This document shows positions 52,961-61,700 of a stretch of 64,000 bases of DNA, in pieces. The stretch is taken from contig OZ253937.1 of assembly GCA_965267185.1 (NCBI GenBank), forward strand, positions 1,984,001-2,048,000. The letters run 5' to 3'. The stretch is from G965267185 sp965267185. Its GTDB lineage: Bacteria > Pseudomonadota > Alphaproteobacteria > UBA6615. The notes below the pieces were generated by a model, which saw only the letters and a program-made list of their open reading frames with translations, was not told the origin of the DNA and made no database searches. The position numbers and the translations under genes are program-made. The stretch's first letter is position 1. Every line of letters starts with the position of its first letter.

Positions 52961-53830
52961 TCAGGAGGTTTCCGCCGCGATAACCGGCGCATTGCCCCTG
53001 ATTTGCGTACGGTGCATAAGCCGGCGCGCGGCAGGGTCGAAGGGGTCGCGGCGGTGCATCGTGCAACGATTGTCCCACATCAAAAGGTCGCCCGGCTGCC
53101 ACCGGTGCCGATAGGTAAACTTCGCCTGATCGCAATGCGCCCACAACCGATCGAGCAGCACTTCGCTATCAGCCACGCCTTCGCCGACCACGTAAGCATT
53201 GAGCCGCCGGCCGAGGTAGAGCGCCGCGCGGCCGGTTTCCGGATGGGCACGGATAATCGGGTGACGCGCCCCCGGCGCCTGGCTCACATCGCGCACCGGG
53301 TCGTGGGTCGACCGTAGCCGGCCGCTACTATCATAGCTGGCGTCATGGTTTAGAGTTTTACCGGCAATCTCCGCACGTAAGTCGGCCGGCATCTCATCGA
53401 GCGCGGCATACATGCTCATGAAACAGGTGTCGCCGCCTTCCGGCGGCGTTTCCAAACCGTACAGCAGGCTCGCCGGCGGCGGCAGGTCTAGGTACGACAT
53501 ATCGGTGTGCCACGCAGCCTCGCCATCGCCGAGGACTCCGATGGCCGCCTCGCCTTCTGTCACGTTCGAAATGGTGAGCACCTCAGGGAAACCTTTGGGT
53601 GAAAACGGCTCCCACCCGGGCACGCTATCGAGCTCGCCAAACCGCTCGCTGAACGCCACCAACGCCGCGTCCGACAATTGTTGGCCGCGGAACACCAACA
53701 CCAGATGCTGAAGCCAGGCTTCCCGGATGGCGGCGACGGTCTCGTCCGACAGCGTCGCCGACAGATCGATATCGCGGACTTCGGCGCCCAGAGCCGGCGC
53801 AAGGGGTTCGAGGTGTAGCAGCGCGCACAT
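52961..53830 (-). CDS. TauD/TfdA-type 2-oxoglutarate dioxygenase
   Basis: 289 residues from ATG 53830; a TTG at 53890 could add 20. HxD in AAWHTDMSYLDLPP and distal His in RCTMHRRDPFDPAARR give the Fe ligands, with the Arg for 2-oxoglutarate in the same C-terminal stretch. Full family motif order. The group includes taurine, alkylsulfate, 2,4-D and related dioxygenases; the substrate is not identified. A GYDSSGR-like region may influence specificity. The SDR gene is divergent. Confidence 0.9.
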   Translation of the reverse strand: MCALLHLEPLAPALGAEVRDIDLSATLSDETVAAIREAWLQHLVLVFRGQQLSDAALVAFSERFGELDSVPGWEPFSPKGFPEVLTISNVTEGEAAIGVLGDGEAAWHTDMSYLDLPPPASLLYGLETPPEGGDTCFMSMYAALDEMPADLRAEIAGKTLNHDASYDSSGRLRSTHDPVRDVSQAPGARHPIIRAHPETGRAALYLGRRLNAYVVGEGVADSEVLLDRLWAHCDQAKFTYRHRWQPGDLLMWDNRCTMHRRDPFDPAARRLMHRTQIRGNAPVIAAETS

Positions 53831-53993
53831 TTTCGGCAGACCTGTATCGAAGAAACCGGCAAAACCTACGGCAATTGCAAGACGTGTCAACGAAGGTATT
53901 CAGCCCAGAGTCGTTGCTCTCTCGTCGTTGGCACTCCTACACTGAAAGCCGTGCAGACAGAAATGCGCAACCACAATAAAAGGGGGGAAACAC

Positions 53994-54794
53994 ATGAGCG
54001 GTAGGCTTGCAGGTAAGGTGGCGTTGATTACCGGCGCCAGCCGGGGTCAAGGCGAGGCCGAAGCACGGCTGTTCGCCGCCGAGGACGCAAAGGTATTGAT
54101 CTGCGACGTACTCGACGACGAAGGCGAAGCGGTTGCCGAAGCTATTCGCGGTGGCGGTCACGTTGCGCGCTATCGCCATCTCGACGTTACCGACGAAGCT
54201 GCGTGGCAAGCGACAGTGGACTACGCCGTTGCGGAACTCGGCGGACTGCACGTGCTGGTCAACAACGCCGGCATCAGTCTGCGCAAACCCTCGATGCTGG
54301 ATATCCGCCGCGACGAATGGCAGCGCGTCCTCGACGTGAACCTCACAGGGCCATTTCTCGGAACCCAAGCAGCAGCACCGGCGCTGCGCGACAGCGGCGG
54401 CGGCGCGATCGTCAATATTGGCTCGATCGCCGGTGTCACCGGCCACTTCGCCACGGCCTACACGGCCACAAAGTGGGGCATACGCGGGCTCACCAAGAGC
54501 GCGGCAATGGAATTCGCGCCCTGGAATATCCGCGTCAACGCGGTTCATCCGGGTATCGTCGATACAGCAATCGTCGCCGGTTCCGACGATTTCAAGGAAG
54601 CCATGGAATGGATGACGCCCCTGGGACGGATTGCTCAGCCGGACGAAATTGCCAATGCCGTTCTATTCCTTGCCAGTGACGAGGCCGGCTTCGTTACCGG
54701 CATGGACATGGATGTCGACGGCGGTTTCGCCGGTGCCGGCGCTTACCGGCAGGTGCTTTTGCGCGCCATGTCACAGCCACAATCGAGGGTTTGA
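53994..54794 (+). CDS. Short-chain dehydrogenase/reductase
   Basis: 266 residues. TGASRGQGEAEARLFA (15-30), NNAGIS, NIGSIAG and catalytic YTATKWG, then DMDVDGGFA near the end. Second-strand Asp (ICDVLDD) suggests NAD(H). Strong GGGGGG-like ribosome site precedes ATG 53994. It lies 126 bp upstream of the cupredoxin-like gene on the same strand. Substrate unknown; resembles 3-alpha/20-beta-hydroxysteroid-type or glucose-type SDRs. Confidence 0.9.
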   Translation: MSGRLAGKVALITGASRGQGEAEARLFAAEDAKVLICDVLDDEGEAVAEAIRGGGHVARYRHLDVTDEAAWQATVDYAVAELGGLHVLVNNAGISLRKPSMLDIRRDEWQRVLDVNLTGPFLGTQAAAPALRDSGGGAIVNIGSIAGVTGHFATAYTATKWGIRGLTKSAAMEFAPWNIRVNAVHPGIVDTAIVAGSDDFKEAMEWMTPLGRIAQPDEIANAVLFLASDEAGFVTGMDMDVDGGFAGAGAYRQVLLRAMSQPQSRV

Positions 54795-54920
54795 ATGCGA
54801 TTTCGGCCTATCCCGTAGCGCGGCGACCGGTCGCAGGTTGCGGGTGATCGAGCCCTTGAGAACCGGTAGATGCGCTGTAAATATTCGGGTCTGCGGCTCA
54901 CTAAGTGCCAAGAGGTTGTT

Positions 54921-55313
54921 ATGCGCGGTATTTATCGGACAATCGCAACGCTCAGCGTCGCCACAGTGATCGCGCTTGCTCCGATCGCAACCGGCGGCGC
55001 CCAGGAAAAACGGGTTGTCGAAGTCGATGTCGTCGAACGGACGGCCACGGGTGGCGACGTCGAGACCTCCGGTGGCATCGAGGTGATACGGGTTACCCAG
55101 GGCGACCAAGTGGAAATTCGCTGGACCACCGATGAGGCGACCGAAGTCCACCTGCACGGATACGATGTCACGACTAAGGTGGGGACCGACGGCGCGGCGG
55201 TGATGAACGTGAACGCCCGCGCCGCGGGACGCTTTGCCATTGAAAGCCATGGGTTCGGCGCCGATCATCACGCCGAAAAAACGCTTATCTATCTCGAAGT
55301 TCTGCCCCGCTAG
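54921..55313 (+). CDS. Exported cupredoxin-like protein
   Basis: 130 residues. Signal peptide 1-27 ending TGGAQEK. The mature part begins IEVIRVTQGDQVEIRWTTD, then EVHLHGYDVTTKV and ends with GRFAIESHGFGADHHAEK. The alternation V-x-x-G-D-x-V and HLHGYD is typical of small exported cupredoxin-fold proteins that may bind copper with His ligands; the Cys ligand of classical cupredoxins is absent. It is followed at 51 bp by a large membrane protein gene and is presumably its periplasmic partner. Confidence 0.7.
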   Translation: MRGIYRTIATLSVATVIALAPIATGGAQEKRVVEVDVVERTATGGDVETSGGIEVIRVTQGDQVEIRWTTDEATEVHLHGYDVTTKVGTDGAAVMNVNARAAGRFAIESHGFGADHHAEKTLIYLEVLPR

Positions 55314-55364
55314 CTGATCGTGGGCCGCGCCATCTCGAAACGCCCGGTAGCGCAGGATTGCCTC

Positions 55365-56951
55365 GTGAGGGTGTTCCATTTCGGCATTCTCGCCGCTGCA
55401 ATGTTTGTCGCTTCGGCGGCGCCCGCGGAAGCACATGCGTTCGCCCAACGCTACGATCTGCCGATTCCACTCGGGCTGTATGTGGTGGGCGCAGGCGCCA
55501 CGGTCGCGGTATCGTTCATCATCGTCGGAATATTTGTCCGCAAGGGGAAAGAGGGCGACTCCGCCCCCCGCCTGGAGCTGCTCGACACACCGGTCGGCCG
55601 CATCATCGCCCATCGGAACGTCCTGACCCTGCTACGTCTTCTCTCGGTCACGATCTTTGTCATTCTCATCCTGTCGGGTCTGTTCGGCATTCAGGACGAG
55701 CCCGAAGAAAATATTCTACCGACCGCGGTATGGGTGATCTGGTGGGTCGGCCTCGCTTTTCTGAGTGCGCTGCTCGGTAACTTCTGGTCGTTGCTCAACC
55801 CGTGGCGGATCGTCGCCGAATGGGTTTCCCGCTTATTTCAGCAGACCCCTTCCCGGCAACGGCAGCTACCCGCGCACGCGACTGCCTGGCCCGCCGTATT
55901 CGTATTCGTCGGCTTCTCGTGGGCGGAGCTCGTGTGGCCAGACCGGGCGGTGCCGGCGAGCTTGGCGACGGCCGTCATCCTCTACAGCATCGCCACATGG
56001 GCCGGCATGTACTATGCCGGCATCGAGGGATGGCTGCGCCGTGGCGAAGCTTTCTCGATTCTCTACGGCCTGTTCGCCCGTTTCAGCTGCACGGAGCTTC
56101 AAGTTGCTTCATCGGCTCACTGCACCGCATGCGGCAACGACATTTGCCACGGCAACGAAAAGGGACATTGCGTCGATTGCCCTTCTTGCTTTCGCCGGGC
56201 CAGCCCGGAGGAACGCCGGATCAAGCTGCGCCCCTATGGCGCTGGGCTACTGACCAACGTTGTTCCATCGGCTTCGGTCATGGCGTTTGTATTGTTGGTT
56301 CTGGCAACGGTCAGCTTCGACGGTTTCGCCGACACGCCCGCCTGGCGGTCCATCTTCGATGCCGCGCTTGCTGTCCCGTTCATCAGCGCCCTACCCAGCG
56401 CGCTCGGCCTGAACAATGCAAGCGGGATTATGACCACGGCGGGTATAATCCTGACGCCGCTTATCTTTTTTGCTGTCTATATGGCGTTCTGCGCGGTCAT
56501 CGCCGTGCTGGTGAAGGAGGCTAGCCGCAGCGAGGTTCGCGGTGCACCGACGCAATGGTCGGCGCTCAGCATTGGACGCGTCTTCATTTTTACGCTGGTT
56601 CCGATCGCTATTGCGTATCATTTAGCGCACTTCCTCACGCTGCTTCTGATATTCGGCCAGCAAATCATCCCGCTGATTTCCGACCCCTTTGGCTATGGCT
56701 GGAATGCGTTCGGCACGGCGGACTACCAGGTCGACATCGCCATCGTCGGCGCACGCTTCGCCTGGATCACCGCCGTTATCGCCATCGTCATCGGCCACAT
56801 CGTCGCCGTCTATTTGGCGCATGTCATGGCATTGCGCGCGTTCGGCAACCACGCTGTCGCGTTGCGAAGCCAATACCCCATGCTGGTGTTGATGGTGGGC
56901 TACACCATGATCAGTTTATGGATCTTGGCGCAGCCTATCGTCGAAGCCTAA
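55365..56951 (+). CDS. Polytopic membrane protein with Cys-rich loop (fenitrothion-hydrolase-like group)
   Basis: 528 residues from GTG 55365 with AGGA upstream; GTG 55320 gives 15 more. A signal-like first helix ending in AEAHAFAQRYDLPIPL, then about ten membrane segments. Between helices is a loop with seven cysteines (C242, 253, 256, 261, 269, 272, 275; spacing C-x10-C-x2-C-x4-C-x7-C-x2-C-x2-C) that looks like a metal or Fe-S centre. I recall similar proteins labelled fenitrothion hydrolase in public records, but cannot verify it. Next to the cupredoxin-like gene. Possible copper or redox function is inference. Confidence 0.7.
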   Translation: MRVFHFGILAAAMFVASAAPAEAHAFAQRYDLPIPLGLYVVGAGATVAVSFIIVGIFVRKGKEGDSAPRLELLDTPVGRIIAHRNVLTLLRLLSVTIFVILILSGLFGIQDEPEENILPTAVWVIWWVGLAFLSALLGNFWSLLNPWRIVAEWVSRLFQQTPSRQRQLPAHATAWPAVFVFVGFSWAELVWPDRAVPASLATAVILYSIATWAGMYYAGIEGWLRRGEAFSILYGLFARFSCTELQVASSAHCTACGNDICHGNEKGHCVDCPSCFRRASPEERRIKLRPYGAGLLTNVVPSASVMAFVLLVLATVSFDGFADTPAWRSIFDAALAVPFISALPSALGLNNASGIMTTAGIILTPLIFFAVYMAFCAVIAVLVKEASRSEVRGAPTQWSALSIGRVFIFTLVPIAIAYHLAHFLTLLLIFGQQIIPLISDPFGYGWNAFGTADYQVDIAIVGARFAWITAVIAIVIGHIVAVYLAHVMALRAFGNHAVALRSQYPMLVLMVGYTMISLWILAQPIVEA

Positions 56952-57361
56952 GCCTTCCGTCGCGTCGCGCGCCCAACGCCGTAAACCGCGATGCCACCCA
57001 AGATCAGAATGCCACCGAAGATCAACGAGGATCTCCGCGCGTCCGCTTTCGCGGTGAGACGGCTGCGGCGGTCCCGATTAATTGCGCGCTTTTGCGGGTC
57101 GGTGAGCAAAGCTTCGAAATTTTCTTCGAGGATACCGCGCCGGTCGGCATCGAGTAGAAGGTCGATCTCGGCCGCTTCCGGCGAGCCCGCCGCCGGTTCA
57201 TCCACCGCAACGTTCGCATCGATCCCCAGCGAGTCGATCTGCCGCTGCGTCATACGGTACTGGTTGAACGTCCATGCGTTCCAAAGAATGGCGGACAAAA
57301 TGAGCACTGCCGCGACGGCAACGCTCAGCCAGTACCACAAAGTTCCGAGACGGGCTGACAT
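56948..57361 (-). CDS. Two-helix membrane protein, unknown
   Basis: 137 residues from ATG 57361 (GAGGAG upstream). TM helices near 8-28 and 110-130 with a helical soluble loop between, carrying acidic GSPEAAEIDLLLDADRRG and basic RRSRLTAKADARRSS. Ends RRATRRKA. I do not recognise the family. Its stop overlaps the preceding + gene's stop by 4 bp in convergent orientation. Confidence 0.65.
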   Translation of the reverse strand: MSARLGTLWYWLSVAVAAVLILSAILWNAWTFNQYRMTQRQIDSLGIDANVAVDEPAAGSPEAAEIDLLLDADRRGILEENFEALLTDPQKRAINRDRRSRLTAKADARRSSLIFGGILILGGIAVYGVGRATRRKA

Positions 57362-57520
57362 CGGATTAAGGCTCCTCAAGGGGCACGGTGCTCAGGAAAC
57401 GGGCGGCGCAAATGTATCCGCACGGATAGCGGTACTGTCAACTCGACGCCCGCCGTCGCAGAACCTACACTCCGCGCCGTACATGCATTCTTGGGGTACA
57501 AACAAGCCGCGAGTCCAACG

Positions 57521-57838
57521 ATGAGCCAACGCCGCGCCCGCTTTCGTGTCGGCCAGTTGATCCACCACAAACGCTTCGATTACCGCGGCGTTATCGTCGA
57601 CGTCGATGCCACATTCCAAGGCACCGAGGAATGGTATGAAACGATGGCGCGGTCGCGGCCGCCTAAGGACAAGCCCTGGTACCATGTCCTGGTCGACGGG
57701 GCGACGCACACGACCTACGTCACCGAGCAGAATCTCGAACCCGACCTAACCGGCAATCCGGTGGCACACCCATTGCTCGATCAGTTCTTCGATGAATTGC
57801 GCGACGGTGTTTATGTGCGCGAAGGGTCCGTTCATTGA
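57521..57838 (+). CDS. hspQ: HspQ/YccV-like heat-shock protein
   Basis: 105 residues. FRVGQLIHHKRFDYRGVIVD (8-27), then KPWYHVLVDGATHTTYVTEQ and NLEPDLTGNPVAHPLL, characteristic of the hemimethylated-DNA-binding / HspQ family. In enterobacteria HspQ helps degradation of DnaA and acts with ClpSAP as adaptor; in other groups the role is less certain. Normal length. The ribosome site is weak. CysK follows at 24 bp. Confidence 0.92.
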   Translation: MSQRRARFRVGQLIHHKRFDYRGVIVDVDATFQGTEEWYETMARSRPPKDKPWYHVLVDGATHTTYVTEQNLEPDLTGNPVAHPLLDQFFDELRDGVYVREGSVH

Positions 57839-57862
57839 AGGCCCAGGATAGTTGGAGGACGA

Positions 57863-58918
57863 ATGGGACATCGGTACGCAAGCATCCTTGAGACGGTAGG
57901 CCGCACGCCGGTGGTCAGGATCAACCGTCTGGCGCCCGAGGGCGTGAACCTCTACGTCAAGATCGAGGCGTTCAATCCACTGGGTTCGGTGAAGGACCGT
58001 CTAGCGCTCGGCGTGATCGAGGCCGCCGAAGCCAGCGGAGAGCTGAAACCCGGCCAGACCGTTGTCGAATCCACAAGCGGCAACACCGGGATCGGCCTCG
58101 CGATGGTGTGCGCGGCCAAGGGCTACCCTCTCGTGATTACCATGTCCGACAATTTCAGCATCGAGCGCCGCAAGCTGATGCGCTTCCTCGGCGCGAAGGT
58201 AGTGCTTACACCTGCGGCAACCGGTAGCACCGGTATGGTTGGTAAAGCTGCCGAGCTGGCTGAGGCCAATGGTTGGTTTAGGACCCGCCAGTTCGAAAAC
58301 GAAGCAAATCCAGACATTCATTCGCGCACGACCGCACAAGAAATTCTCGACGATTTCGACGGCGCCCCGCTCGATTACTGGGTCACCGGTTACGGGACCG
58401 GCGGTACATTGAACGGCGTGGCACGCGTGCTCGCAAAAGAACGCCCTGAAACCAAAATCGTGGTGTGCGAACCGGAGAACTCCCGGTTACTGGCCAGCGG
58501 CAAGCCCCAGAAACGTAACCCGGACGGATCGGCGGCGGCCACTCATCCAGCTCATAATTCGCATCCGGTACAGGGTTGGACCCCTAACTTCATTCCGAAG
58601 CTGACCGGCGACGTCGTCGACTCCGGCGTCATCGAACGGCTAATACCGATCGCGGGCGCCAACGCTCTGCGCTGCTCGCGTGAGTTGGCGCAACGGGAGG
58701 GTATCTTCGTCGGCATTTCAGCCGGCGCCACCTTCTCAGGCGCACTCAAACTCTGCGAAGACGTCGCCCCGGGCGCGACTGTCCTGGCGATGCTGCCCGA
58801 TACCGGCGAGCGCTATCTGTCGACGCCACTGTTCGGCGACATCGTCGAAGACATGACCGACGAAGAAATAGCGCTTTCCGCCTCAACACCGGGATATCAG
58901 CACACCGGCAGCGGCTGA
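57863..58918 (+). CDS. cysK: Cysteine synthase / PLP beta-family enzyme
   Basis: 351 residues. PLP Lys44 in NPLGSVKDRLALG, STSGNTG (70-76), GTGGT (about 176-180), and VGISAGA with the conserved Ser/Gly contacts. Motif set is that of O-acetylserine sulfhydrylases, though the protein is some 30 residues longer than E. coli CysK, with a C-terminal extension. It could also be a cystathionine-beta-synthase-like enzyme without CBS domains. Co-directional with hspQ. Its stop is inside the hairpin shared with the MBL gene. Confidence 0.88.
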   Translation: MGHRYASILETVGRTPVVRINRLAPEGVNLYVKIEAFNPLGSVKDRLALGVIEAAEASGELKPGQTVVESTSGNTGIGLAMVCAAKGYPLVITMSDNFSIERRKLMRFLGAKVVLTPAATGSTGMVGKAAELAEANGWFRTRQFENEANPDIHSRTTAQEILDDFDGAPLDYWVTGYGTGGTLNGVARVLAKERPETKIVVCEPENSRLLASGKPQKRNPDGSAAATHPAHNSHPVQGWTPNFIPKLTGDVVDSGVIERLIPIAGANALRCSRELAQREGIFVGISAGATFSGALKLCEDVAPGATVLAMLPDTGERYLSTPLFGDIVEDMTDEEIALSASTPGYQHTGSG

Positions 58919-58945
58919 CGACGCTGCACGTTGAACCGCCGCTGC
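58908..58945. terminator. Inverted repeat framing facing stop codons
   Basis: GCAGCGGC (58908-58915) and GCCGCTGC (58938-58945) are perfect 8-bp complements; the 22-nt loop starts with the TGA of cysK (58916-58918), and the right arm's last base is the first of the CTA encoding the MBL-gene stop (58945-58947). No T-run. Confidence 0.55.
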
Positions 58946-59838
58946 TACGACGCCAGGTTCATCTGATAGCTGGCCGGTATCCAGACAAAGCCGTCGCCGT
59001 GGCGGTCGATGTAACCCACCGAGGGGAACGGCATGTGGAAGCCGATTGCCGCCATTTTGGCGTCGGCGACCTGGTTGAGCACCCGCTTGCGCGAGACCAC
59101 CGCCGCCTCCGGATTATCGTCCATACCGAAATTCCATTCCGGATGCGCCAACGACACCGCGTAGTGAGCCACGGTATCCGACATGATCATCAACTCTTGT
59201 CCCTTGCTTTCGATATGGTAGGCCATGTGGCCAGCGGAATGGCCAAAGGCATCTACCGCCGTGACGCCAGTAACGATGTCATCGCCCGGTTCGACAAAGC
59301 GCGCGGTATCCGCCATTGGCGCACACACTTCCTGGAACATCTTCAAAGTCGGCGGACGAAAAGAAGGGATGTTTTCGCCCTTCATCCAGTAATCGAACTC
59401 GGTTCGCCCAAATACGATCTCGGCGTTGGGGAAGTTCGGACTACCTTCGGCCGTCGTCAAATTGCCGATATGGTCGGGATGGCAATGGGTGACGACAACG
59501 TAATCGACATCATCGAGCGTATAGCCCGCTTCCGGTAGCAAATCGTTGAGCCAACCCGTCGTCGGCGCATGCGCGCGCGCTCCAAATCCGGGGTCGAGCG
59601 CGATCAGCTTATCGCCGGTATCGACCAGCGAGGGCACGAAATTATGCTCGAAATTCGGGAATGGCAGCCGGTTGGCCTCAGCAACGGCCTGCACCTCGTC
59701 CGCCGTGGCATTGGTGCCCGTTACGGGGTGCATATCCTCGCGGTGGATGTAGCCTTCCAGAATATTGGTGATTGTAAAATCACCAAGTTTGAACTGGTAC
59801 ACCTTCGGGCGGGTCATTTTTGGTTTGTTCGCTACCAC
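58945..59838 (-). CDS. Metallo-beta-lactamase-fold hydrolase
   Basis: 297 residues from GTG 59838, chosen because AGGGAG lies 8 bp upstream. The Zn motif THCHPDHIG (about 115-123), the later His in AFGHSAGHMAYH and Asp in IMSDTVAHY, and a C-terminal His in AAIGFHMPFPS. The catalytic ligand pattern is complete. The group includes lactonases, glyoxalase II-like and aryl sulfatase-like members; the specific class cannot be told from sequence. It lies 124 bp downstream of the CinA-like gene. Confidence 0.88.
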   Translation of the reverse strand: MVANKPKMTRPKVYQFKLGDFTITNILEGYIHREDMHPVTGTNATADEVQAVAEANRLPFPNFEHNFVPSLVDTGDKLIALDPGFGARAHAPTTGWLNDLLPEAGYTLDDVDYVVVTHCHPDHIGNLTTAEGSPNFPNAEIVFGRTEFDYWMKGENIPSFRPPTLKMFQEVCAPMADTARFVEPGDDIVTGVTAVDAFGHSAGHMAYHIESKGQELMIMSDTVAHYAVSLAHPEWNFGMDDNPEAAVVSRKRVLNQVADAKMAAIGFHMPFPSVGYIDRHGDGFVWIPASYQMNLAS

Positions 59839-59962
59839 CGGTTTTTCTCCCTGATGCAATCGAAAGTCTTTGTATCGACGGTTGGTATAGCACTCCAGGC
59901 GCGCGCTCAAAATACAAAGGGATTCGAGCGCGCATCAGGTTTGCCCATTGGGTCAAACTTCC

Positions 59963-61183
59963 CTAACGCGCGGCCTCTTGTGAATCCCCCAAGAGTGTCT
60001 TGCGCAAATAGTCGAGCAGGCTAATCACCGCATAGCTGCGCATACGGCTGCGCGCGCCGGGCAAGGTTACCGAACGCGATTTACGCGAACCGCGCATGGC
60101 AATCCCCAAGAACACCGTACCCGGCGGATAATCCTCCATCTCGCCCGGTGCGAGCGTTGCAATGCCAACATCGGTATCGAAGTGCGCCCGAGCCCGCTGT
60201 GCAGCAGCAGCGGCGCGCTTATCATCCATTGCAGTCTTCTCGGTTTCTTCGAGCACGCTGACGAGAGAGCCGTGGAAAACCTCCATATCCGGGTCCAAGG
60301 CCGTCATGCGCGTCGCCAGAATACCGCCGGTCAGATGCTCGGCTGCCGCCAACGTCAAATTCCGTTCGCGCAGTGCATCGAGAACCACCGATTCCATGGT
60401 CTCTTCATCGACGCCGAAGATAACGTCACCTAGCAAGCCGCGGATGAGCTCTTCCTCCGCCGCAATGATCTCCTCCGCCGCCGTCTCGTTCTCAGCTTTA
60501 GCCGTGATACGCACCTTGATGCCCTCGATGCCGCTGGCCTGAAACGCCAGGGTCGCCGTACCCAGTTCATCGAGCTCTTCGAGCCGCTGGGCTAAAGTTT
60601 CCGCCAACGCGGATTCACCATGACCCCAGGTGCGCACGACACGGCTGCGAATCACGGCCGTCTGTCCAGAGCGGCGCTGCAGGTCGGCCAGAATGGTGCC
60701 TTCCATCATTTCGCGCATTTCAAACGGCACGCCGGGGACGGCGTAAATCACCTTGTCACCGACCGGGCATACCAAGCCCGGTGCGGTGCCCGGCATCTGA
60801 GCAATCGGTGTGGCGCCGATAGGAATGTCAGCTTGGCGCATGTTGTTGTCCGGCATGACCCGACCGCGCGCCTCGAACATCTCACGAATTCTGGCAGCGA
60901 TCGCGTAGTCGCGCTCCATTTCGACGCCCATAATTTTGGCGATCACCTCGCGGGTAATATCGTCTTGCGTCGGCCCCAGCCCGCCGCAGCAGATCACCGC
61001 ATCGCTACGGTCGAGCGCGTGGCGAATGGTTTCCTCCATCCGCGCAAAGTTGTCACCGACCTTGACCTGAAACAGAGAGTCGATCCCCACCAGGGCCAAC
61101 TGCTCGCCGATCCATGACGAGTTGGTGTCGACGATCTGGCCGAGCAGCAGCTCGGTGCCGATGGCCACGACTTCACAACGCAT
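59963..61183 (-). CDS. cinA: CinA-family protein with altered C-terminal deamidase motif
   Basis: 406 residues. N-terminal MoCF domain (1-170) with GTELLLGQIVDTNSSWIGEQ and GGLGPTQDD, linker, then the C-terminal CinA/PncC-like part. The latter's AES-x-TGG motif, with the catalytic Ser, reads AEHLTGG (281-287), so the Ser is His. The following FHGSLVSVLEETEK also differs from the usual GGxxxYS region. NMN deamidase activity is therefore doubtful, while the MoCF part (ADP-ribose pyrophosphatase in characterised CinA proteins) looks normal. Divergent from the YbjQ operon. Confidence 0.88.
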   Translation of the reverse strand: MRCEVVAIGTELLLGQIVDTNSSWIGEQLALVGIDSLFQVKVGDNFARMEETIRHALDRSDAVICCGGLGPTQDDITREVIAKIMGVEMERDYAIAARIREMFEARGRVMPDNNMRQADIPIGATPIAQMPGTAPGLVCPVGDKVIYAVPGVPFEMREMMEGTILADLQRRSGQTAVIRSRVVRTWGHGESALAETLAQRLEELDELGTATLAFQASGIEGIKVRITAKAENETAAEEIIAAEEELIRGLLGDVIFGVDEETMESVVLDALRERNLTLAAAEHLTGGILATRMTALDPDMEVFHGSLVSVLEETEKTAMDDKRAAAAAQRARAHFDTDVGIATLAPGEMEDYPPGTVFLGIAMRGSRKSRSVTLPGARSRMRSYAVISLLDYLRKTLLGDSQEAAR

Positions 61184-61370
61184 TCCTACGGTCCCCCATT
61201 TCTTTCATTTTGCCTGCCATTATCTCACGTATAGACGCCCCTAGGCAGGGCCGCTCCCAGGATTGAGTTTTAGGACGGCTTTGTGCGCAGCGGAGGCCGG
61301 TGTATCGTTTTCGCCGGCTCGCCAAGACAATAACAACCAACCAACGCCGAAGGTATAGACGGAAAGTCAG

Positions 61371-61700
61371 ATGATTGTGTCCAACATGGAAGAAGTTCCA
61401 GGCCAGCGCATCGTACGGCACTTGGGGGTGGTACAAGGCAGCACCGTGCAGGCCAAGAACGTGTTCCGCGACATCGGCGCCGGGCTCAAGAACCTAGTGG
61501 GCGGCGAGCTGCGTAGCTACACCGACCTGATGAACGGCGCCCGCGAAGAGGCCATCGAGCGTATGAAACAGGAAGCCGAGGCGCTGGGCGCCAATGCCGT
61601 CCTGAATGTGCGCTTCGCGACATCGACGATTACCCAGGGTGCAGCCGAGCTGCTGGCTTACGGCACCGCCGTTATCATCGAGGAAAACCCGCGTGCATGA
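61371..61700 (+). CDS. YbjQ family (UPF0145) protein
   Basis: 109 residues. MIVSNMEEVPGQRIVRHLGV at the start, RDIGAGLKNLVGGELRSYTD, and LGANAVLNVRFATSTI with the family's conserved Gly-Ala-x-A-V. Known as a putative heavy-metal-binding or pentamer-forming domain, function unproven. First gene of a tight three-gene operon: its stop is 8 bp inside the next gene's start. Confidence 0.92.
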   Translation: MIVSNMEEVPGQRIVRHLGVVQGSTVQAKNVFRDIGAGLKNLVGGELRSYTDLMNGAREEAIERMKQEAEALGANAVLNVRFATSTITQGAAELLAYGTAVIIEENPRA

